Shown here one piece after another: positions 1 through 6,921 of a stretch of 23,784 nucleotides of DNA. Origin of the DNA: DATAUK01 sp036268295. Lineage in GTDB: Bacteria; Actinomycetota; Actinomycetes; JAFAQI01. A program made the translations under genes and the position numbers. The DNA lies in assembly GCA_036268295.1 (NCBI GenBank), contig DATAUK010000063.1, positions 1-23,784 of the forward strand, in the 5' to 3' direction. A model generated the notes under the pieces. The model ran no database searches. It was not told the DNA's origin and saw only the letters and a program-made list of their open reading frames with translations. The stretch's first letter is position 1. Every line of letters begins with the position of its first letter.

Positions 1-114
1 ATGCTGCTCGATGTCGTGCTCGCGACGATCGCGGGTGTGGTGGTGGCCGTCGGCTGGCGCTTCGGTCTCGCCGCACCGCCCGAACGTACGCATGTGCCAT
101 CGGTGGGGCTATAG
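1..114 (+). other. Gene fragment of unknown origin running into repeat A
   Basis: The first frame is open from the window edge to a TAG at 112-114 that lies inside the palindromic repeat. It reads as one hydrophobic segment (LATIAGVVVAVGWRFGLAA) followed by repeat-encoded residues. I do not recognise it. It does not resemble the N-terminal half of a ClC channel, so it may be the end of a different gene left next to the ClC remnant. The ATG at base 1 may be chance, because the window begins there. Confidence 0.25.
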
Positions 115-169
115 CCCTATGCGTGTGCCATCGGTGGGGCAGTAGCCCCACCGATGTGCCATGCGTACG
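85..169. repeat. 85-bp palindromic repeat, copy A
   Basis: This is the first of three dispersed elements, each exactly 85 bp between its outer arms. The outer arms are CGTACGCAT (85-93) and ATGCGTACG (161-169), which are perfectly complementary. The interior repeats the core ATGTGCCAT and contains a perfect 12-bp hairpin with a 4-base loop (129-140 with 145-156). It lies at the broken end of the ClC gene. Its outer stem differs in sequence from the other two copies but is still fully paired. Confidence 0.85.
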
Positions 170-1375
170 GCGACGACGCCTCTGTGTCAGAGCCGGTGTC
201 GGTCGGCTGACCGCCGACGAGCGAAAGACCCTGCTCGTCGCCGGTGCGGTCGCCGGCATGGCGGCCACCTTCAACACCCCGCTGGCCGCATTGCTCCTTG
301 CCGTCGAGCTGCTGTTGTTCGAATGGCGGCCGCGGAGCTACGTACCATGGCGGTCGCAGTGGCCGTCGCAACCGCGGTCCGCTGGTCGTTGCTCGGGACC
401 GGATCGCTGTTCGCGGTGCAGGGGCCGCTGCACGTGACCGACTGGACGCTGATCCTCTGCGTCGTCTCTGGCATTGTGTCCGGCTTGCTTGCTCTGGTCG
501 CGACGGTGCTGGTCTACGCCTCGGAGGACATGTTCCGCCGGCTCCCGATCCACTGGATGTGGTGGCCGGCAATCGGCGGCGCGGTCATCGGCGTCGGCGG
601 CCTGATCGTGCCGGAGGCGCTCGGCGTCGGCTACAACATCATCGACGCCGAGCTGACCGGCTCGATCGGGCTCGGCTTGGTCGTCGGGATTCTCATCGTT
701 AAGACGCTGATCTGGTCGCTGTCGCTGGGCTCCGGCACGTCGGGCGGCGTACTCGCGCCGATGTTCATGATCGGCGGCGCGCTCGGCACCGTCGAGAGCC
801 ATCTGTTCGTCCACGTCGGGGTCGGCTTCTGGCCGCTCGTCGCGCTCGCTGGCGTCCTCGGGGGAGTAATGCGATCGCCGTTCACCGGTGTGGTGTTCGC
901 GATCGAGCTGACCGGCCGCCTCGACGCGATGTTGCCGCTGTTGATCGGCTCGTCGGTCGCGTACGCCGTCTCGGTGCTCGTGCTGAAGCGCTCGGTGCTC
1001 ACCGAGAAGATCGCCCGGCGCGGCTATCATCTGTCGCGCGAGTACGACGTCGACCCGCTCGAGACGATGTTTGTCGAGGACGTGATGGAGCCGTGGATCA
1101 GCGCGGCCGCGCCGGTCGTGGAGCCGTGGCTGCAGCCAGCCGCGACGTCGGTGAAGACCTATCCAGACGCGACGTTGCGGGAGGTTGCCTACCTGATGGC
1201 TGACCACGACACGACACACTGTGTGGTGGTTGCTCGCGATGATCACAACGCGCTGCTCGGCTCGGTCTCGCTTCAGGATCTGCTCGTGAGCCGGCGCCAC
1301 GATCTTGCCGAGGCACGCGACACCGAGCGGGTGCTCCGGGTGCCGCTGCGCCTGCCCGCCCGCCGCCGCACCTGA
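170..1375 (+). pseudogene. ClC-family chloride channel/antiporter, 5'-truncated and frameshifted
   Basis: This is the remnant of a ClC anion channel or H+/Cl- antiporter with a C-terminal CBS pair. Coding similarity begins at about 200 (LTADERKTLLVAGAVAGMAA, then FNTPLAALLLAVELLLFEWR). It then jumps frame near 345 and continues from AVAVAVATAVRW to the stop. The shift is consistent with loss of one base. The GGVLAP motif (GxFxP equivalent) is present, as are the following membrane helices and a CBS region from about FVEDVMEPW onward. The N-terminal part carrying the GSGIP- and GREGP-type filter motifs is missing. In its place are repeat A and unrelated sequence. Two independent lesions make a functional product unlikely. 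A sequencing error could explain the frameshift but not the missing N-terminus. The TGA stop lies 1 bp before repeat B. Confidence 0.85.
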
Positions 1376-1376
1376 C

Positions 1377-1461
1377 CCCGCGCATGTGCCATCAGTGGGC
1401 CTATAGCCCCGCTGATGGCACATAGGTAGCGCTATAGGCCCACGCATGTGCCATGCGCGGG
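1377..1461. repeat. 85-bp palindromic repeat, copy B
   Basis: The outer arms are CCCGCGCAT (1377-1385) and ATGCGCGGG (1453-1461). Inside are a perfect 12-bp inverted pair (1384-1395 with 1412-1423) and a second perfect 12-bp pair (1396-1407 with 1431-1442). The two cannot all form at once, so alternative folds are possible. It sits between the stop of the ClC remnant (1375) and the stop of the convergent padR gene (1479), where a bidirectional terminator would be expected. There is no T-run, so it is not a canonical intrinsic terminator. Confidence 0.88.
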
Positions 1462-1478
1462 CCTACGGCTGGTTGGGG

Positions 1479-2099
1479 TTACGACGCTGGGGTTCCGGGG
1501 TCGGTGTCGTCCTCGGCGAGGATCCGGTAGAGCTCGCGCCGGGTTGAGCCAAGAAGCGTGACCGCCTTGGCGACCTGCTCCTGGCTGCCGGCCGACGCGA
1601 CCTGGTGGACCGCTGCGGCGACCTGCCCGACCAGCTCACGGAGCTGCCCGAACCCGGTGCGTTCGCCACGGGCGGCGGCTTCCCAGGGAAGCGGGCCGTC
1701 GCCGCGTGACGCAGCCTCGTCCTGGCCGGCCGGCGTGAGGGTGAAGACCCGCTTCCCGTCGTTCTCGGCCGCGGTGACCAGACCTTCGTCCTGCAGCAAC
1801 TGCAGCGCCGGATAGATCGAGCCGGGGCTCGGCGTCCATGCGCCTCCGCTGCGGGTCGAGAGCTCCTGGATCACCTGGTAGCCGTGCATCGGCTCCTCGG
1901 CGAGCAGGGCGAGTACGGCGGCGCGGACATCGCCGCGACCGGCTCGGTGACCCGGTTCCCCACCGAAGCCGCGGCCGCCGCGCGGGCCACCCCAGCCGCG
2001 GTCGAACCCGCCGCGTCCGTGACGGCGACCGCGATGCTCGTCGCGATGGTGGTGCTCGTGGATCCGGCTCGTGTCCGGATCGTCAATGTGGTGACGCAA
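1479..2099 (-). CDS. PadR-family transcriptional regulator
   Basis: A 206-residue DNA-binding repressor of the PadR type. The winged helix runs from about residue 55 (VRAAVLALLAEEPMHGYQVI) through SPGSIYPALQLLQDEGLV and the wing to about residue 120. The family hallmark MHGY and the SIYPAL motif are both present. A helical C-terminal part for dimerisation follows. The first 54 residues are unusually rich in His, Arg and Gly. I chose the TTG at 2097-2099 because AGGAG lies six bases upstream of it, and no ATG or GTG is as well placed. It is divergent from the GNAT gene, with dyads in between. Effector and targets cannot be read from the sequence; autoregulation is the usual pattern. Confidence 0.88.
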   Translation of the reverse strand: MRHHIDDPDTSRIHEHHHRDEHRGRRHGRGGFDRGWGGPRGGRGFGGEPGHRAGRGDVRAAVLALLAEEPMHGYQVIQELSTRSGGAWTPSPGSIYPALQLLQDEGLVTAAENDGKRVFTLTPAGQDEAASRGDGPLPWEAAARGERTGFGQLRELVGQVAAAVHQVASAGSQEQVAKAVTLLGSTRRELYRILAEDDTDPGTPAS

Positions 2100-2118
2100 A
2101 ATGTTCTCCTATCTATCC

Positions 2119-2157
2119 GAGTGCTCGAGTGCACTCGCGATATATCGACAACATATC
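2119..2157. promoter_or_regulatory. Candidate PadR operator region with stacked dyads
   Basis: The 105-bp gap between padR and the GNAT gene is AT-richer than its surroundings and holds three symmetrical elements in about 40 bp. They are GAGTGC-N6-GCACTC (2119-2136), the perfect palindrome CGATATATCG (2138-2147), and GATAT-N9-ATATC (2139-2157). PadR proteins often bind ATAT-type dyads in their own promoters, so autoregulation is likely. This is an inference from position and symmetry. Confidence 0.5.
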
Positions 2158-2204
2158 ACAACGCCTCGGTTATTCCGAGCCAGTGGTTCGGGTTAGATGG
2201 AGGC

Positions 2205-2672
2205 ATGGAACTGCAGAGCGCGACGACTGCCGACGTCGAGGCCTGCCTCGCGGTCCAGCGTCGGTCTGCAGTCCTCGGATACGGCCACATCTTCGATCAG
2301 TCGATCTACCCCTTTCCCGACGATGTCGTCCGGGCCGAGTGGGTGGCGCGGCTGGCGAGCGAGGACCAGGTCGTGATCGCGACCGTTGACGGCGAGCCGG
2401 TCGGCACCGCGAGTGCCCACCCGCCCCGGCTCGAGGCATTGTTCGTCGTCCCCGAGCAGTGGGGGACCGGCGTCGCGGTCGCGCTGCACGATGCTGCGCT
2501 CGAGCGGGTGGCGGCGAGCGGCTGGCTTGCTGCCGAGCTCGACGTCATGGTCGACAACGCGAGGGCGCGACGGTTCTACGAACGGCTCGGCTGGACCGCG
2601 GACGGTCGGGGTGAGCGCTCGCCGTTCCCGCCGTACCCGAAGTTACTGGGTTACCGCCGCGACCTCGACTGA
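2205..2672 (+). CDS. GNAT-family N-acetyltransferase
   Basis: A 155-residue acetyl-CoA-dependent acyltransferase of the GNAT fold. The central LEALFVVPEQWGTGVAVAL is motif A: strand 4 followed by the pyrophosphate-binding turn (QWGTGVA). The later NARARRFYERLGWTADG is the typical motif B segment, with the Tyr that often acts as general acid. The substrate cannot be deduced. GGAGG at 2199-2203 is too close to the ATG at 2205, so the in-frame ATG at 2196 is a real alternative and would add three residues. It is divergently transcribed from the PadR gene and shares its regulatory region. Confidence 0.85.
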   Translation: MELQSATTADVEACLAVQRRSAVLGYGHIFDQSIYPFPDDVVRAEWVARLASEDQVVIATVDGEPVGTASAHPPRLEALFVVPEQWGTGVAVALHDAALERVAASGWLAAELDVMVDNARARRFYERLGWTADGRGERSPFPPYPKLLGYRRDLD

Positions 2673-2703
2673 GCGCTGATCGCGAGCCGGTTAAGGTTCG
2701 ACG

Positions 2704-3000
2704 ATGATTCTCGAGCATGCCCTCCTGCCGGTGGTGCCCGGACGCGAGACGGAGTTCGAAGCGGCGTTCGGCCGCGCCAAGGCCATCATCGCCGCGATGC
2801 CCGGCTTCCGCGGCCTGACGTTGTCGCGCTGCATCGAGCGGCCGGCGACCTACCTGCTGCTGGTCGAATGGGACCGGATCGAGGACCACACCGAGAGCTT
2901 TCGCGGCTCACCGGACTATCAGCAGTGGCGCGAACTGCTCCATCACTTCTACGACCCGCTCCCCGAGGTCGAGCACTACGAACGGGTCGAGACCGGATAG
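2704..3000 (+). CDS. Antibiotic biosynthesis monooxygenase (ABM) domain protein
   Basis: A small 98-residue protein of the dimeric alpha/beta-barrel (ABM) family. The pattern fits: an N-terminal strand (MILEHALLPVVPGRETEFEA), a helix, then MPGFRGLTLSRC with the typical GF-x-G turn, YLLLVEWDRIEDHTESFRGS, and a C-terminal PEVEHYERV strand. Members include cofactor-free oxygenases, haem-degrading enzymes and stress proteins, so the specific reaction is unknown. AAGG at 2693-2696 lies seven bases before the ATG. It is 31 bp downstream of the GNAT gene and may be co-transcribed with it. Confidence 0.85.
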   Translation: MILEHALLPVVPGRETEFEAAFGRAKAIIAAMPGFRGLTLSRCIERPATYLLLVEWDRIEDHTESFRGSPDYQQWRELLHHFYDPLPEVEHYERVETG

Positions 3001-3039
3001 CGAACCCGTCGCCTCAATCGGGCATGGGACCATCGAGGC

Positions 3040-3918
3040 ATGAAGCGCGACGAGCGGTTGCTGCTCGTCGCGCTGGCCATGCTGACCATGTTCCTGATCG
3101 GCGAGTTGGTCGCGGCGGTGTTCGCGCACTCGCTGGCGCTGCTGGCCGACGCCGGTCACATGGCCACCGACGTGCTAGCGCTAGCCGCCGCGGTGATCGC
3201 GGCCCGACTTGCGAGGCGGCCGGCGTTCGGGCACTGGACCTTCGGGCTGGCACGCGCCGAGGTGCTGTCCGCGGCTATCAACGGCATCACCTTGGTGGTC
3301 GTCGCCGCGATCGTCACAGTCGAGGCGATCCGCCGGCTGATCCGTCCGGTCGCCGTTCATGGCTGGACGCTCGTCGTCATCGCGCTGATCGGGCTCGCGG
3401 TCAACCTGATCGTTGCCGCGGTCTTGGCGCGCGCCGACCGTCGCTCGATCAACATCGCCGGCGTCCTCGCGCATGTCCTGACCGACGCCTATGCCTTCGC
3501 CGCCACGATTGCCGCCGGGGCGATCGTCGTCGCCACCGGCTGGCAACGCGCCGACCCGATTGCCTCGCTGCTCGTCGTCGTCCTGTTGCTTCGGGCCGCC
3601 AGCGGCCTGATCGCCGCGTCCGGCCGGGTGCTGCTAGAGGCGGCCCCGAGTGAGGTCGACCTCGCCCTGGTCCGCAGTCACCTGCTCGAATCGTCGTACG
3701 TCGTCGACCTGCACGATCTTCATGTCTGGACCGTCACCTCCGGGCTGCCGGCGCTGTCGGTCCACGTCGTCATCTCTGACGACTGCTTCACCACCGGCCG
3801 GGCGCCGGCCCTGCTCGACGAGCTGCAGGCCTGTCTCGCCGGACACTTCGACGTCGAGCACTCCACGTTCCAGCTCGAACCTGCCGGACACAGTGATCAC
3901 GAAGCCGCGACCCACTAG
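3040..3918 (+). CDS. Cation diffusion facilitator (CDF) metal efflux protein
   Basis: A 292-residue inner-membrane antiporter of the CzcD/ZitB type, expected to expel Zn2+ (possibly Cd2+, Co2+ or Fe2+) in exchange for protons. Helix II carries DAGHMATDVLAL and helix V carries HVLTDAYAFA. Both are the H-x3-D metal-site motifs of the family. After the sixth helix comes the cytosolic domain with HDLHVWTVTSGLPALSVHV, which is diagnostic. Most bacterial homologues are about 300 residues, so it looks complete. The C-terminus ends in a short His-containing tail (GHSDHEAATH). It overlaps the convergent phosphoesterase gene by 4 bp at their stop codons, with no room for a separate terminator. Confidence 0.92.
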   Translation: MKRDERLLLVALAMLTMFLIGELVAAVFAHSLALLADAGHMATDVLALAAAVIAARLARRPAFGHWTFGLARAEVLSAAINGITLVVVAAIVTVEAIRRLIRPVAVHGWTLVVIALIGLAVNLIVAAVLARADRRSINIAGVLAHVLTDAYAFAATIAAGAIVVATGWQRADPIASLLVVVLLLRAASGLIAASGRVLLEAAPSEVDLALVRSHLLESSYVVDLHDLHVWTVTSGLPALSVHVVISDDCFTTGRAPALLDELQACLAGHFDVEHSTFQLEPAGHSDHEAATH

Positions 3919-4274
3919 TAGCCCGGCTGGTCGTTGGTCAGGTGGAGGAGCCAGTCGGTGTCGGTGCGGATGAGGGCGTACCGGCGAGAGCTGGTCGCGC
4001 CGTGCAGCGTGAACAGGATTCGCCGTTCGGTGCGGTCATGCTCCTCCCACCAACCGGTGTCGGCGATCGACTTGTCGGCGTCGGTGTAACCGAGGTGATC
4101 CATCGCGTGGTCAGGCACCGCGATCGCCAGTCGGTTGCCCTTGGTCGTGGTTGGCAGGCCGCGAGGCAACGCCCACGAGCGGAGCACACCGTTCTCCTCG
4201 AGCCGCAGGTCGAAATGCGGCCGGGGCTTGCGGTGATCATGCAGCACGAAAGCCGGCCGCGCTCCGAGTGTCAC
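3915..4274 (-). CDS. Free-standing LigD-type 3'-phosphoesterase domain protein
   Basis: A 119-residue protein matching the phosphoesterase module of bacterial NHEJ ligase D, which trims 3'-phosphates and ribonucleotides from DNA ends. The signature H14-x5-H20-x-D22-x-R24 lies in HDHRKPRPHFDLRLE, followed by GVLRSWALPRG and VPDHAMDH (H56). It is shorter than usual (about 150), and the position expected to be the catalytic Tyr is His60. There is no polymerase or ligase domain. The start is a GTG at 4274; an in-frame TAA lies just upstream, so it cannot begin much earlier. GAGAGG abuts the start codon. The gene begins 12 bp after the livM stop and is probably translated from the same transcript. 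Stand-alone PE proteins exist in bacteria and archaea. Confidence 0.8.
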   Translation of the reverse strand: MTLGARPAFVLHDHRKPRPHFDLRLEENGVLRSWALPRGLPTTTKGNRLAIAVPDHAMDHLGYTDADKSIADTGWWEEHDRTERRILFTLHGATSSRRYALIRTDTDWLLHLTNDQPGY

Positions 4275-4286
4275 CTCTCGACGGTA

Positions 4287-5330
4287 TTAGCCGTCCTTGG
4301 CGGGAGTGCTCGGCGCACCGCTGACCCGGTAGCCGACCGGGAACAGCCTGACCCCGAACCGGTCGGCAAGACCCCACAGCCCTCGCTGCATGAACAGCGC
4401 CATGAGCACCGCAATCGAGCCGACGATGATGAGATACCAGGCGCCGTGGGACGCCAGCGTCTGCTGCAGCGTGAAGAAGACGATCGCGCCGAGGATCGGA
4501 CCCTCGAGAGTGCCAATCCCGCCGATCAGAACGATGAAGATCATGTACGCCGACCACTGCACGCCGTAGACGTTTCCGGCCTGGACGTTGATCTGGCTGA
4601 TCGCGATCAGCCCGCCGGCGCCGCCGGCGCCGACCGCCGCAGCGAGATAGACCGCCCGCTTCGCGCGCGGCACCCTGACCCCGACACTGCGAGCGGCGAC
4701 GTCGTCGTCTCGTACCGCGGTGAGTGCCAGCCCGACCCGGCTTCGGAGCAGGAGGTAACAGCCGACCAACGCGATGATCGCCACAACCAGCGCGGCCCAG
4801 TAGGTATAGGCGCCGAGCACGGTCGGGTCGAAGCCGTCGAGGCCCGGCAGGTTCGTGCCGGTGCCGCCCCCTAGTGCCGCGTCGCGCACCGTGAGCAGCG
4901 CGAGCACCTGCGCGACGGTCCAGGTGGCGATGGCGAAATAACCGCCACGAAGCCGGAAGACGATCAGCGAGATCGGGATCGCCGCGATAGCGCAGAAGAT
5001 CGCCGCGACCGGCAGCGCGACGAACGGCTCCCAGCCGTGCTGGGCGAGGAACAGGACGGCGTACGCACCGATCCCGATGTAGGCCTGCTGACCGACCGAG
5101 ACCAGTCCGGCGTAGCCCGCCAGCATGTTCCACGTCACGCCGAGAATGAGCAGAATGTAGAAGTTGACCAGAGCGCTGGTCGAGCCCTGCCCGAGGATGT
5201 AGGGCAGCAGGGCGAGGATGACGAGCACCACGAGCGCCGGCAACACCGCCCAGCGGGAGACCCGGGTCGAGCGCCTGATTCGTCGGGTGGGCCGGCTCGG
5301 TGCGGCCGCGGCGACCGGTGCGCTCGTCAT
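4287..5330 (-). CDS. livM: HAAT-family ABC transporter permease (LivM-like)
   Basis: One of two membrane subunits of a branched-chain-amino-acid-type (HAAT) importer; 347 residues with about ten hydrophobic segments. The family core is clear: FYILLILGVTWNMLAGYAGL, then SVGQQAYIGIGAYA, and later GGIGTLEGPILGAIVF. The N-terminus has a basic Arg-rich stretch before the first helix. I chose the ATG at 5328-5330 because it overlaps the livH stop in an ATGA. The upstream open frame lacks LivM similarity. It is the last transporter gene of the minus-strand series. Substrate: see the operator in front of livK, which suggests an aromatic acid rather than leucine or valine. The symbol names the family, not the substrate. 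Confidence 0.9.
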   Translation of the reverse strand: MTSAPVAAAAPSRPTRRIRRSTRVSRWAVLPALVVLVILALLPYILGQGSTSALVNFYILLILGVTWNMLAGYAGLVSVGQQAYIGIGAYAVLFLAQHGWEPFVALPVAAIFCAIAAIPISLIVFRLRGGYFAIATWTVAQVLALLTVRDAALGGGTGTNLPGLDGFDPTVLGAYTYWAALVVAIIALVGCYLLLRSRVGLALTAVRDDDVAARSVGVRVPRAKRAVYLAAAVGAGGAGGLIAISQINVQAGNVYGVQWSAYMIFIVLIGGIGTLEGPILGAIVFFTLQQTLASHGAWYLIIVGSIAVLMALFMQRGLWGLADRFGVRLFPVGYRVSGAPSTPAKDG

Positions 5331-6196
5331 GCGTTGGCCCGTGCCGGGATCAGGCCGTTCGGCCGGACCACCAGGATCGCGAGGAACACCAGGTGGCCCA
5401 TCAGGATCCCCAGTGTCGGGTCGATCTGCGCGCCGATCGTCTGCGCCAGGCCGATCACGCACCCACCGGCGAGGGTTCCCCACAACGATCCGAGGCCACC
5501 GATGATCACGGCTTCGAACGCGAACAGCAGCAGGCTGCTGCCGCTGGTCGGCGTGAACTGCGAATACATCCCGTACGCCAGCCCGGCGACGGCGACCGTG
5601 GCGAACGCGATGCTCGCGGCGATCCCGGTCACGTGGCGGGTGTTGACGCCGGAGATCGCGGCTGCCTCGCCGTCGTCGGCGACCGCCCGGATCTGGCGAC
5701 CGGTCGAGGTGCGGGCTAGGAACAGCTGGACGACGGCGAGCACGACGATCGCCACGACCAGGATCCCGAGGCGCAGGTAGCTGATCGAGATCGTGCTGTT
5801 GACGTGCAGCGCCGAGGTGGTCAGCGAACCGACGCTGAGCGAGTGGCTGTCGGCGGAGAAGCCTTCGAGCAACGCGTTCTGGATCACTACCGATAACCCG
5901 AACGTCACCAGCAACGTGGTCAGCGGCCCGCTATCCAGGCTTCGTTGCAGCACGGTGCGTTGGGAAACATAGCCGAACGCCGCGAAGATCACCGGCAGGA
6001 ACAGCAACGCCCACAACGCGTTCGTGTTCGTCGAGGGCAGGATCGCGACCGCGACGTAGGCACCGAGGACGGCGAGATCGCCGTGCGCGAGGTTGATGAC
6101 CCCGACGACGCCGAACAGCAGCGACAGCCCGCAGGCGAACAATGCGTAGAGACCACCGAGCAGCAGCCCTTCGACGATCGCGTTGACCCAGATCAT
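5327..6196 (-). CDS. livH: HAAT-family ABC transporter permease (LivH-like)
   Basis: The second membrane subunit of the importer; 289 residues. The N-terminal GLLLGGLYALFACGLSLLFG followed by VINLAHGDLAVLGAY is the LivH signature. The cytoplasmic loop around ADDGEAAAISGVN is the coupling segment contacting the ATPases, and GGLGSLWGTLAGG is the conserved C-terminal motif. The start ATG at 6194-6196 overlaps the livF stop (ATGA), and the 3' end overlaps livM in the same way. This coupling implies fixed stoichiometry with its partners. Residues upstream of this ATG in the same frame do not look like LivH. Confidence 0.92.
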   Translation of the reverse strand: MIWVNAIVEGLLLGGLYALFACGLSLLFGVVGVINLAHGDLAVLGAYVAVAILPSTNTNALWALLFLPVIFAAFGYVSQRTVLQRSLDSGPLTTLLVTFGLSVVIQNALLEGFSADSHSLSVGSLTTSALHVNSTISISYLRLGILVVAIVVLAVVQLFLARTSTGRQIRAVADDGEAAAISGVNTRHVTGIAASIAFATVAVAGLAYGMYSQFTPTSGSSLLLFAFEAVIIGGLGSLWGTLAGGCVIGLAQTIGAQIDPTLGILMGHLVFLAILVVRPNGLIPARANA

Positions 6197-6921
6197 GACG
6201 CCGCCGCGGACCCGAACCCGAAATACGCCGCCTCGACCTGCTCCGAGGTGTAGTCGGTCGGCTTGCCGGCCAGTGTCGCCGTACCTTCCAGCAGGCACTG
6301 GAACCGCGAGGCGACCCGCAATGCCTGGGCGACATCCTGCTCGACGATCAGGACCGCCATGCCATCGCTGAGCATCGCCGGCAAGGTCTCGTAGATCCGC
6401 TGCACGATGACTGGAGCGAGGCCGAGCGAGATCTCATCGAGCAGCAGCACCCGCGGGTTCGCGACCAGCGCACGACCGATCGCGATGACCTGCTGCTCAC
6501 CGCCGGAGAGGTGATCGGTCTTCTGCCGGCGACGGTCCCGCATCCACGGAAACAGCTCGAAAACCCGGTCGATGTCCCAGTCGCCGGCTCGCCGGTTGGT
6601 GGTGCCGACCTGAAGGTTCTCCTCGACCGTCATCGACGGGAACAGTCGCCGGCCTTCGGGCACCAGGACGACGCCCTTGCCGACCCGCTTGTCGGTGTGC
6701 AGCGCGGTGATGTCCTCGCCGTCGAGGGTCACCGTCCCGGCGGCCGGCTTGTGCAGGCCGGCCAGCGTCCTCAGCAAGGTGGACTTGCCGGCACCGTTCG
6801 CTCCGACGACCGCAAGGACCTCGCCGGGCGTGACGTCGATGCTCACCTCGTGCAGCGCGGTGAGCTGGCCATGACGCACGGTCAGGCCGGCCGCGACCAG
6901 GACCGGCGAGGCGTCGGTCAT
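6193..6921 (-). CDS. livF: HAAT-family ABC transporter ATPase (LivF-like)
   Basis: A 242-residue nucleotide-binding subunit. Walker A is GANGAGKST (40-48), the Q-loop region includes VPEGRRLFPSMTVEENL, the signature is LSGGEQQ (138-144), and Walker B is LLLDE (159-163) followed by LGLAP, the usual LivF pattern. The H-loop position is not His: the usual VEQN is VEQD here, which is common in LivF. It overlaps LivG upstream (ATGA, 6918-6921) and LivH downstream. Powers uptake with LivG. Confidence 0.93.
   Translation of the reverse strand: MTDASPVLVAAGLTVRHGQLTALHEVSIDVTPGEVLAVVGANGAGKSTLLRTLAGLHKPAAGTVTLDGEDITALHTDKRVGKGVVLVPEGRRLFPSMTVEENLQVGTTNRRAGDWDIDRVFELFPWMRDRRRQKTDHLSGGEQQVIAIGRALVANPRVLLLDEISLGLAPVIVQRIYETLPAMLSDGMAVLIVEQDVAQALRVASRFQCLLEGTATLAGKPTDYTSEQVEAAYFGFGSAAAS

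Noticed and set aside
85..169. CRISPR-like reading of the repeated ATGTGCCAT cores
   Set aside because: Cores are inverted as well as direct, spacing is irregular, there are no unique spacers of constant length, and no cas genes.
338..1447. A 369-codon open frame on the minus strand across the ClC remnant
   Set aside because: Opposite-strand shadow of the ClC coding sequence; Arg/Asp/His-rich composition with no domain, and the plus strand has clear ClC motifs.
3942..4874. A 310-codon plus-strand frame spanning the phosphoesterase and livM genes
   Set aside because: It crosses two real minus-strand genes and has a disordered, Asp/Arg-rich composition.
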